From NCBI GenBank assembly GCA_017471925.1, contig JAFURM010000040.1:1-64000 (forward strand): 64,000 bases of DNA, read 5' to 3'. The DNA is from Bacteroides sp. GTDB taxonomy: Bacteria; Bacteroidota; Bacteroidia; Bacteroidales; Bacteroidaceae. A program made the translations under genes and the position numbers. Shown here piece after piece: positions 45,324 through 52,101 of the stretch. Position 1 is the stretch's first letter, and each line of letters begins with the position of its first letter. Under the pieces are notes generated by a model, which was given only the letters and a program-made list of their open reading frames with translations, was not told the DNA's origin and ran no database searches.

Positions 45324-45374
45324 TAATTGACAGTTCATAATTGATAGTTGATAATTGACAATTGATAGCTGATG
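45319..45374. repeat. Heptamer tract, eight units of (G/A)TTGATA type
   Basis: Eight consecutive 7-base units, variants of GTTGATA, ATTGACA and ATTGATA, begin within the upp stop and end on GCTGATG. Same family as 1005-1053 and 6099-6140. Confidence 0.78.
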
Positions 45375-45416
45375 GGTAGTGGTTGTAGATTAAAGGCCGA
45401 CGGTTGCAGGAGGAGG

Positions 45417-47213
45417 GTGAGGTTGTTTCTCCCGCTGTTCGCATTGTTCCTGTTGTTTATAGGCTGCACGAAGCAGGTGCGGCCAAGTTTTCATGCCGCT
45501 CTAAGGCAAGTGGACTCGCTGTTGCAGCAGGATTCGCTGCAGTGGCGCTATATGTATTGCCACAAGGAACTGCCCGACTGCCTCTACATAGACGGCAAGC
45601 TCTTCACGGGAAATATCATTCCCATTAAATTGGACTTCGAGGTACGCCGCCTGTTCAAGACCAAGGCCGACAGTCTGCTCACCGTGCTGGAGGAGTTCCC
45701 CATGCAGACGTTGACTAACGAAGCCGACTCGGCCTACCATGCCTTGCTATTTACAGAAGCCCGGATAAAAGACTTCCTGCTCCGCAAAGGAGACTTTATG
45801 GACTTTGGCAAGCGTTACATCCCCAAAGACTCACTGACAGTTTACGTCACGGACTTCTTCGACCGCACGGGCGACTCGGCCCTGCAGACGAGGGCACACT
45901 TCCTGCGGGGAATCGTCCTGCGCACGGAGGGCAAACGCAAGGAGGCCATCAGGGAGCAGTTGATTGCCGCCAGTTATGCACCGGGCTGCGACGACAAGCA
46001 GTTGGTGGCACGCATCTACAAGTACATGGGACTGGACTATTACTGGGCCGGCGTAATCAACACGTGCGACTCCATCTATCAAATCGCACAGCAGATGGCC
46101 ATTGCACAGCAGGACACCATGCTCCTGATGGATGCCCTCTACTATCGCTGCAGCATCCGCATGAAGAGCGAATACCAACAGAAAGAGGATATAGAGGAGG
46201 AACTGTTGCATGGCCTGAAACTCGCCCAAGCGACAGACAACAGTCGCTATCAGGCTCTCTTTGCCCACCTGTTGGCCCAGCATTACAACAGGAAACTTCC
46301 AAGAGACACGCGACAGGCCATACACTATGCCCGACTGGCCATCCGGATGAAGTGCCCATACGACGTTCACCAACTGTTGGGAAGCATCTACTGGCAGATG
46401 GGCAAGGAGGACTCGGCCTCCTACTATCTGGGAAAGAAATTCGGACGGAATTGGCGGCAAAGGCTGAGCCTCATTTCCACTTCCCTGCTTAACCCCATGA
46501 ACGAGGGGGTGGACTCAGCCATTCCTAATCTGCAGAAGGAGTTGCAGAAACAGAGTTACGAGAGCTTCCTGAGCCGCTACAAGGGGTTGCTTATAGGGGT
46601 CAGCCTGGGTGCCATACTGCTCATCGTCCTGCTGCGCCTGCACTACCAGCGCAAGTACCGCAGGCAGAGCGAGTGGCTGAAGCAGCAACAGGAGAAGTCC
46701 CACCTGCTCTACACGACGCTGCAAGAGGGCATGCAGCAGAGAGAGGCCGAGATAGCCCGCCTGCAGGCCGCCCTTTCGCAACACGAAGCTCAGGCGGAGA
46801 GCAAGGCACTGGCCGAAGAGCTGGCCACTGCCACCAAGGCACGCGCCATCCTGATGGAAGAGGCCATGAAGCACTCCCCTGCCTACACCAAGATGCAGGT
46901 CATCATTGCCGACTTCCGCTGGAAGGAGGAGAGCGACCAGCAGATGGAAGCGCAGGACTGGCTGCAGCTCATCGACGAGGTGAACGCCTGCAGCGATAAC
47001 CTGATGACACGACTGGCCCGACAGCACGGCCTGAACGAGCGCGAGGTGCGCATCTGCTGCCTGCTGATGCTGGACATGCCGGTGGCACACATTGCCCACA
47101 TCGTGGGCTACACCCGCCCCGTCATCTATAAGACCGAGCGGGACATTCTGCAGAAAATGCAGGAAAAATACGAGAAAGGCAAACTGCGCAACCTATTGAA
47201 GTCCAGGCAATAG
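45417..47213 (+). CDS. TPR lipoprotein with membrane span, coiled coil and C-terminal HTH-like domain (regulator)
   Basis: 598 residues from a GTG at 45417 with AGGAGG just upstream; the ATG at 45372 (613 residues) lies inside a heptamer tract and gives an odd N-terminus. LFLPLFALFLLFIGC is a lipoprotein-like signal. TPR-type helices fill about 60-330, a membrane span follows (LLIGVSLGAILLIVLLRLHY), then a coiled coil (QQQEKSHLLYTTLQEGMQQR). The C-terminal region has NEREVRICCLLMLDMPVAHI and VGYTRPVIYKTERDI, an HTH-like segment. This plan is common in Bacteroides membrane-bound regulators beside outer-membrane receptor genes. It probably controls the barrel gene that follows; that is inference from adjacency. 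Confidence 0.75.
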   Translation: MRLFLPLFALFLLFIGCTKQVRPSFHAALRQVDSLLQQDSLQWRYMYCHKELPDCLYIDGKLFTGNIIPIKLDFEVRRLFKTKADSLLTVLEEFPMQTLTNEADSAYHALLFTEARIKDFLLRKGDFMDFGKRYIPKDSLTVYVTDFFDRTGDSALQTRAHFLRGIVLRTEGKRKEAIREQLIAASYAPGCDDKQLVARIYKYMGLDYYWAGVINTCDSIYQIAQQMAIAQQDTMLLMDALYYRCSIRMKSEYQQKEDIEEELLHGLKLAQATDNSRYQALFAHLLAQHYNRKLPRDTRQAIHYARLAIRMKCPYDVHQLLGSIYWQMGKEDSASYYLGKKFGRNWRQRLSLISTSLLNPMNEGVDSAIPNLQKELQKQSYESFLSRYKGLLIGVSLGAILLIVLLRLHYQRKYRRQSEWLKQQQEKSHLLYTTLQEGMQQREAEIARLQAALSQHEAQAESKALAEELATATKARAILMEEAMKHSPAYTKMQVIIADFRWKEESDQQMEAQDWLQLIDEVNACSDNLMTRLARQHGLNEREVRICCLLMLDMPVAHIAHIVGYTRPVIYKTERDILQKMQEKYEKGKLRNLLKSRQ

Positions 47214-47220
47214 CCTATAT

Positions 47221-47261
47221 ACTTTACATGTAAAGTGTCCCGGCTTTACACTTGGTTTACA
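47221..47261. promoter_or_regulatory. Cluster of TTTACA sites with a 16-bp palindrome before the barrel gene
   Basis: ACTTTACATGTAAAGT (47221-47236) is a perfect palindrome. Two more TTTACA copies follow at 47245-47250 and 47256-47261. A weak -7 box (TATCTTCG, 47285-47292) lies just downstream. The arrangement looks like an operator for the gene at 47330. Confidence 0.5.
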
Positions 47262-47329
47262 CCGAGGGAAGCGTTTCCGCCCCTATCTTCGCGGCAGAAA
47301 TCAATAACCCGTTAAAAACAACAAGCGAC

Positions 47330-49717
47330 ATGAGACACTATCTACTGACTCTATTCCTGCTTCTAACAGCCGCTGGCATTGCCGCACAAAACCAAGGAAG
47401 CAAGTCGTTCACCGTGAACGGCACCGTACAGACCACGACAGGCGAACCCTTGCCGGGTGCCAACGTCCGCCTGACCAACAACAGGCAGAGCGACCGCATC
47501 CACGGCATGGCATCGGACGCACAGGGTGCCTTCAGCATCACCGTTCCCCAAGGTTCTTACACGCTCGAAATCTCCTACATGGGCTACAGCAAATACGTCA
47601 CCCAGGTGAAGGTGAGCGGCGAGGTGAACCTGCCCGCCATCGGCCTCAGCGAAGACACTCAGGTGATGGATGCCGTGGTGATTACGGCCCGCACCATCAC
47701 CTATCACCCCGACGGCTACGTGGCCGAGGTATCCAAGAACCCGCTCTTCAGGGGGAAGGACCTGACGGATGTCATGAAGCTGTCGCCCGTGCTCTATGCC
47801 ACAGACGATGCCATCCAGGTGCGAGGTGAGGGGGTGGGCAAGCTCTACCTGAACGGCCGCGAGATGAAACTCTACGGAGCCGCCCTGATAGCCTACCTGA
47901 AGACCTTGCCCGCCTCCAACATCAAGGAGATGGAGGTCATCACCTCTTCGGGCGTGGAGGACGATGCCGCCCTGATGGGGCGCTCCATCATCCGCATCAC
48001 CACCATCAATCCCGATACGGGCGGCATGATTATTGCCAGTGTGACCGGAAGTATCGGCAAGGAGAAGCACCAGCTGAATCCCTTCATCAACGGACAGGTC
48101 AGGCTGAGCGACAAGTGGTCGGTCTACTTCAACGGCAATACCAACATCTACCAGAACTACAAGGCCGGCTATACGCACACACTGTTCCACACGACGGGTG
48201 AGGAGCGCCGCAGCCACTCGGAGAGCAAGGACAAGGGCACCGGCTTCTGGAGGGGACTGGCCGGCATCAGCTACGACTTGGACAAGAACAACCAGTTCTC
48301 CATAGAAGGACACTTCAAGAGCAACGGCAGCAAGAAAAGCTTCTACGACATCGCCACCCGGCGGTTGGAGGAGGAGTACGCCGACTACATGGAGGGCTAC
48401 AACCTGGGCGAGACGGACAACGGCATGACCAACCTCTCGTTTACCTACATCCACACCTTCGCCGACAAGAGCAAGCTGACCTTCAAGGCCGACTACCAGA
48501 AGAGCACGCAGGAACTGACGGAGGAGAACCTTGACACCTATGCCGACGACCAAAGCACGCGAGGCTACAACCGCCTGTACGAGGAGGATGGAGTCATCCT
48601 GACCACTCAGGCCGACTATGAGCGCAGGATGAAGAACGGCCGCCTGGCCTTCGGCGTGAAGTACAGCGACCTCTCCGTGGAGAGCTGCACCGACCATGCC
48701 CTGCACGCCAACGGCACCCCTCAGAGCGCGGGCAGCTACAACGACCTCTATGACTATGGCGAGCAGGTCTATGCCGCCTATGCCAAGTACACCTTCACGC
48801 TGAAGGGCTTCAGCTTCAACACCGGCCTGCGACTGGAGCACTCGCTTGTCACGCCCGAGTCTTCCGTCAATCCCGAGGGCAACCACCGCAGCAAGTACAC
48901 CGACCTCTTCCCCCAGGCCGGCATCAGCTACATGCTGGACAAGGAGAGGGGACACAACCTCAGCCTCTCCTACCGTCGTGGCATCAGACGCCCCTCCATG
49001 ACCCAGCTCAATCCGTTAGTGAAGTATGTCGGCAGCTACAACTACAGTACGGGCAATCCCTACCTGAAGCCCAACTATACCGACAACCTTTCGCTCAGCG
49101 CCACCTTGTTCAACAAGTACAACGTGAGCCTCAGCTACCGCTACGCCAAGGATGCGCCCATGAGCTATGCCGAGCAGCGCGACGGCGTCATCTACTCCAC
49201 CTACTACAACGGCGCACGCAGCAAGCAGGTGAACCTCTTTGCCGACCTGCCCCTGCGCCCCGTGAAGTGGTGGGACATGAAGATACAGCTCGGCTACGAC
49301 TGGTTCAAGGAGACTTACGGTGACGACAAGATAAGCGGAAGCAATGCCATGCTGAATTTCCACAACGACCTCAAGCTGGGCAAGAGCAGCAGCATGGGGG
49401 CCTACATGCTCTACGTCCTGCCCACAAAGGGAATCTACAGCCGCACGGTGGCACGGCCGATAACCAGCCTGAAGTTCCAGCACATCTTCACCAAGTGGAA
49501 CCTGACGGCCAGCCTTACGTTTGCAGACCTGTTCAACAGTTTCGGCAGCAGTCGCACCCGCTACACCTATGACAGCTTCTACCAGAAGTCGGGGAATGAC
49601 TATAACGGAAGAAATATCTCCCTGTCCCTGCGCTACATGTTCAAGTGGGGCAAGAAGTCCTTCGTGCGTCGTGGCGGCATCGGCAATGCCGAAGAGAGCG
49701 GACGCTTCGAGGAGTAA
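47330..49717 (+). CDS. TonB-dependent-type outer-membrane beta-barrel protein with carboxypeptidase-regulatory-like N-domain
   Basis: 795 residues from the ATG at 47330, which starts a signal peptide (LLTLFLLLTAAGIAAQ). An N-terminal CarboxypepD-regulatory-like domain (FTVNGTVQTTTGEPLPGANV, ISYMGYSKYVTQVKV) is followed by a plug-like domain (DVMKLSPVLYATDDAIQVRG) and a large barrel from about 260 to the end, ending in LSLRYMFKWGKKSF. The barrel resembles the OMP_b-brl_3 family rather than SusC: there is no SusD partner. Cargo unknown. Preceded by the TPR regulator and the TTTACA cluster. Confidence 0.82.
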   Translation: MRHYLLTLFLLLTAAGIAAQNQGSKSFTVNGTVQTTTGEPLPGANVRLTNNRQSDRIHGMASDAQGAFSITVPQGSYTLEISYMGYSKYVTQVKVSGEVNLPAIGLSEDTQVMDAVVITARTITYHPDGYVAEVSKNPLFRGKDLTDVMKLSPVLYATDDAIQVRGEGVGKLYLNGREMKLYGAALIAYLKTLPASNIKEMEVITSSGVEDDAALMGRSIIRITTINPDTGGMIIASVTGSIGKEKHQLNPFINGQVRLSDKWSVYFNGNTNIYQNYKAGYTHTLFHTTGEERRSHSESKDKGTGFWRGLAGISYDLDKNNQFSIEGHFKSNGSKKSFYDIATRRLEEEYADYMEGYNLGETDNGMTNLSFTYIHTFADKSKLTFKADYQKSTQELTEENLDTYADDQSTRGYNRLYEEDGVILTTQADYERRMKNGRLAFGVKYSDLSVESCTDHALHANGTPQSAGSYNDLYDYGEQVYAAYAKYTFTLKGFSFNTGLRLEHSLVTPESSVNPEGNHRSKYTDLFPQAGISYMLDKERGHNLSLSYRRGIRRPSMTQLNPLVKYVGSYNYSTGNPYLKPNYTDNLSLSATLFNKYNVSLSYRYAKDAPMSYAEQRDGVIYSTYYNGARSKQVNLFADLPLRPVKWWDMKIQLGYDWFKETYGDDKISGSNAMLNFHNDLKLGKSSSMGAYMLYVLPTKGIYSRTVARPITSLKFQHIFTKWNLTASLTFADLFNSFGSSRTRYTYDSFYQKSGNDYNGRNISLSLRYMFKWGKKSFVRRGGIGNAEESGRFEE

Positions 49718-49744
49718 GGATGAATATTTTTTCCACTCTATATA

Positions 49745-49775
49745 TTGCACCTTGCGAAAGTTTATCCTATTTTTG
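49745..49775 (+). promoter_or_regulatory. Predicted promoter of the XRE-cupin gene
   Basis: TATTTTTG at 49768-49775 followed by C, with TTG at 49745-49747, spacer 20 bases. Confidence 0.55.
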
Positions 49776-49819
49776 CGAATGAAGGCCGAACAGCCGTAAC
49801 ATCTAAACGAGACAACGAT

Positions 49820-50395
49820 ATGGATACAAGCAAGATTGTAGGAGAAAAAATCAAGTCGCTCCGCGAAAGCCAGTCCATCAGCATGGAGGAACTGGCGCAG
49901 CGTTCCGGGCTTGCCATCGAGCAAGTGGAACGCATCGAGAACAATGTGGACCTGCCCTCACTGGCACCGCTCATCAAGATTGCCCGCGTGCTGGGCGTGC
50001 GCTTAGGCACCTTCCTCGACGACCAGGACGAGAAGGGCCCGGCCATCTGTCGCAAGGCGGAACTGACGGACTCCATCAGCTTCTCCAACAATGCCCTGCA
50101 GAGCCGCAAGCACATGGAGTATCACTCGCTCTCCAAGGCGAAGGCCGACCGTCACATGGAGCCGTTCATCATTGACGTGAATCCCACGGACAACAGCGAC
50201 TTCGTGCTATCGTCGCACGACGGCGAAGAGTTCATCTACGTGATGAAGGGCACCATGGAAATCAGCTACGGCAAGCACACCTACCTGCTGAACGAGGGCG
50301 ACAGCATCTTCTATGACTCCATCGTCCCCCACCACGTGCATGGCTATCAGGGACAGGCCGCACAGATACTGGCCGTAGTCTACACACCGGTCTGA
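49820..50395 (+). CDS. XRE-family regulator with cupin sensor domain
   Basis: 191 residues from the ATG at 49820; the longer frame covers the promoter. The helix-turn-helix is at about 8-62 (SISMEELAQRSGLAIEQVER, NNVDLPSLAPLIKIARVLGV). A cupin domain (about 110-190) has SSHDGEEFIYVMKGTMEISY, GDSIFYDSIVPHHVHGY. HxxxxxE/H-type metal ligands are present. Such proteins sense a small molecule and regulate neighbouring or distant genes; target unknown. Single gene followed by a terminator. Confidence 0.88.
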   Translation: MDTSKIVGEKIKSLRESQSISMEELAQRSGLAIEQVERIENNVDLPSLAPLIKIARVLGVRLGTFLDDQDEKGPAICRKAELTDSISFSNNALQSRKHMEYHSLSKAKADRHMEPFIIDVNPTDNSDFVLSSHDGEEFIYVMKGTMEISYGKHTYLLNEGDSIFYDSIVPHHVHGYQGQAAQILAVVYTPV

Positions 50396-50420
50396 GCCGC
50401 TACAGGCGACATACAGCAAG

Positions 50421-50456
50421 GAAGGCTCCCGTCGCTTACACCCGACAGGAGCCTTC
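50421..50456 (+). terminator. Terminator of the XRE-cupin gene
   Basis: GAAGGCTCC...GTCG (50421-50434) pairs with CGACAGGAGCCTTC (50443-50456) with one bulge. A short pyrimidine run follows. Confidence 0.7.
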
Positions 50457-50482
50457 TCTGTATGCCCCTACGGGCTATAAGA

Positions 50483-50524
50483 GATGCGTATATAACGCGA
50501 TGGCTTTCGCGTTATATACGCATC
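50483..50524. repeat. Perfect 18-bp-arm palindrome
   Basis: GATGCGTATATAACGCGA (50483-50500) and its exact complement at 50507-50524 flank the loop TGGCTT. No T run follows. The arm resembles units of the TATAGAGGCGATG repeat family. Confidence 0.75.
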
Positions 50525-50597
50525 ATTCAACACGTCGGGAGGTATCGCTCTTCCTCCCTGCTGGCAGGCTTCCGAGAGCCTGCCTTTTTCGCATTTC

Positions 50598-50705
50598 GTC
50601 CATACATGAGTGGTGCGCGGACCACACATGTCTCGTCCGTCGTCCACACATGTCTCGTCCGTCGTCCACACATGTTTCGTCCACGGACCACACATGTCCC
50701 GTCCA
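50598..50705. repeat. Tandem array of five 22-bp units centred on ACATGT
   Basis: Cores start at 50604 (degenerate ACATGA), 50626, 50648, 50670 and 50692: exact 22-base steps. A typical unit is GGACCACACATGTCTCGTCC, with GGAC/GTCC ends symmetric about ACATGT. Same family as 29434-29544, about 21 kb away. Confidence 0.8.
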
Positions 50706-50759
50706 ACGGCCCCGAATATCCCCCTTCAGCACCCCTCAGGAAAGGTCTTGAAGGCATCC

Positions 50760-51239
50760 CTATCGTGGATACTCCATATTCTCGGGCTTCATCTGCAGCA
50801 ACACTTCGTCCAGGTACTTGCGTGCTTCCCATCGGGCCATGGGAAGGTCTTGCAGCAGGTAGTTTCCGCAGTCCTTCGGGGCCGCGCCCGGAATGTCGCC
50901 CTCATAGGTGGCAATGAAGCGGAAGGTCTCCTGCATCAGCGGCAGAATTTCCTCGGGCGTAAGGTCGCCCTTCATCAACAGGTAGTTGCCGGTGAGGCAT
51001 CCCATAGGTCCCCAATAGATGATGCGGTCCTGCCAGTGGGGCTCATTGCGCAGGTAGGTGGCCGCAAGGTGTTCAATGGTGTGGAGCGCGCCCTGTCCGA
51101 GGGCCGGTTCACGGTTGGGTTCCTTCATGCGGATGTCGAAGGTGGTGATGGTTTCTCCGTTCACGTCGTCCTTGCGCGATACGTAGATGCCGCGCAGCAG
51201 GCGGATGTGGTCGATGGTAAAACTGGGTATTTTCTTCAT
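50760..51239 (-). CDS. luxS: S-ribosylhomocysteine lyase LuxS
   Basis: 159 residues from the ATG complementary to 51237-51239, giving MKKIPSFTIDHIRLLRGIYV. The metal-binding HTIEH is near residue 53, with the GCLTGNY cysteine near 124. Cleaves S-ribosylhomocysteine to homocysteine and DPD, the precursor of AI-2. It lies 19 bases after mtnN, which makes its substrate, so the two form a SAH-detoxifying operon. Confidence 0.97.
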   Translation of the reverse strand: MKKIPSFTIDHIRLLRGIYVSRKDDVNGETITTFDIRMKEPNREPALGQGALHTIEHLAATYLRNEPHWQDRIIYWGPMGCLTGNYLLMKGDLTPEEILPLMQETFRFIATYEGDIPGAAPKDCGNYLLQDLPMARWEARKYLDEVLLQMKPENMEYPR

Positions 51240-51258
51240 GACGTATTTATGTTGGATG

Positions 51259-51975
51259 TTACAAACGGGTATCTCCGGCCACGGTTTCCAGGAAGTGCCA
51301 GGTGGTGTGGAAAGAGCGTTCGGCCACGGTTCCCCAGAAGTCAAGGTACTGCCTGAAGTTATCCTCCTCGGCTCCCGGCGTGTCGCTGATGATGCGGAAA
51401 CTGATGAAGGGCACGCCGTAGAGATGGCACGTCTGGGCAATGGCCGCCGACTCCATGTCCACCGCCAGCCCGTCGGGAAAGCGTTGCTTGATGGCAGCCA
51501 GCTGGGTCTTGTCACTGATGAACTGGTCGCCCGTGCAGATGAGTCCGGCCTGCACGCGGCTCTCCATGCCGGCGCGTCCGTTCAGCGCGAGGGCCTGCTC
51601 CAGCAATGTGCTGCAACCTTCATAGTAGAGGGGAAGTCCCTGCACCTGGCCATAGGCGTTGCCGTCGCCACACCACACATCGTGGTAGACGATGCAGCTG
51701 CTCACCACCACATCCGTCACCTGCAGCGAAGCGTCTATGCCGCCGGCCACGCCGGTGCTCAGCAGATAGTCGGGATGATAGCGGCGAATCAGCTCGGACG
51801 CGCCTATGGCGGCGTTCACCTTGCCTATGCCACACTGGGTGAGCACCACACGGCTGCCGCCCAGGTTCCCTTCCACATACCTGAGGTTGCCCTCGGCCAC
51901 CTCTACCTTCTCGTGCAAGCGTTCTGCCAACTGGCGGTGCTCGCTGTCCATCGCGCTGATAATGCCTATAGTCAT
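51259..51975 (-). CDS. mtnN: 5'-methylthioadenosine/S-adenosylhomocysteine nucleosidase
   Basis: 238 residues. IGIISAMDSEHRQLAERL, LLSTGVAGGIDASLQVTDVV, ICTGDQFISDK and VDMESAAIAQTC are the Pfs motifs, with catalytic Glu and Asp in the family positions (ISDTPGAEE near the C-terminus). Removes adenine from SAH and MTA. First gene of the mtnN-luxS operon; divergent from the YfhO gene. Confidence 0.96.
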   Translation of the reverse strand: MTIGIISAMDSEHRQLAERLHEKVEVAEGNLRYVEGNLGGSRVVLTQCGIGKVNAAIGASELIRRYHPDYLLSTGVAGGIDASLQVTDVVVSSCIVYHDVWCGDGNAYGQVQGLPLYYEGCSTLLEQALALNGRAGMESRVQAGLICTGDQFISDKTQLAAIKQRFPDGLAVDMESAAIAQTCHLYGVPFISFRIISDTPGAEEDNFRQYLDFWGTVAERSFHTTWHFLETVAGDTRL

Positions 51976-52000
51976 CTTGTCACTGAATTACAATTTCGTG

Positions 52001-52008
52001 CAAAGATA
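52001..52008 (-). promoter_or_regulatory. Predicted -7 box of mtnN-luxS
   Basis: TATCTTTG on the minus strand, 25 bases upstream of the mtnN ATG. Confidence 0.5.
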
Positions 52009-52028
52009 GTGAAAATGGCTCACGTAAG

Positions 52029-52060
52029 TTGGCAATTCCCTGCAGATTTATTTACCTTTG
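52029..52060 (+). promoter_or_regulatory. Predicted promoter of the YfhO gene
   Basis: TACCTTTG at 52053-52060 with TTG at 52029-52031, spacer 21 bases. Confidence 0.6.
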
Positions 52061-52101
52061 CCCCATTAATCATTAACACCCCTTAAAAAAAGAGCATATC
52101 C

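Larger units (their letters stand above)
50396..50759. other. 364-bp region between convergent XRE-cupin and luxS genes
   Basis: Holds the terminator 50421-50456, a perfect 18-bp-arm palindrome (50483-50524), a 22-bp array (50598-50705) and a CCTTCA/TGAAGG hairpin (50723-50754) that may end luxS transcription. Short frames across the array are rejected as genes. Confidence 0.7.

Noticed and set aside
47363..48955. 530-codon minus-strand frame opposite the barrel gene
   Set aside because: Antisense shadow created by the biased codon use of the barrel gene; no domain recognised.
47330..49717. SusC-type receptor of a polysaccharide locus
   Set aside because: No SusD gene follows, and the barrel resembles the OMP_b-brl_3 group.
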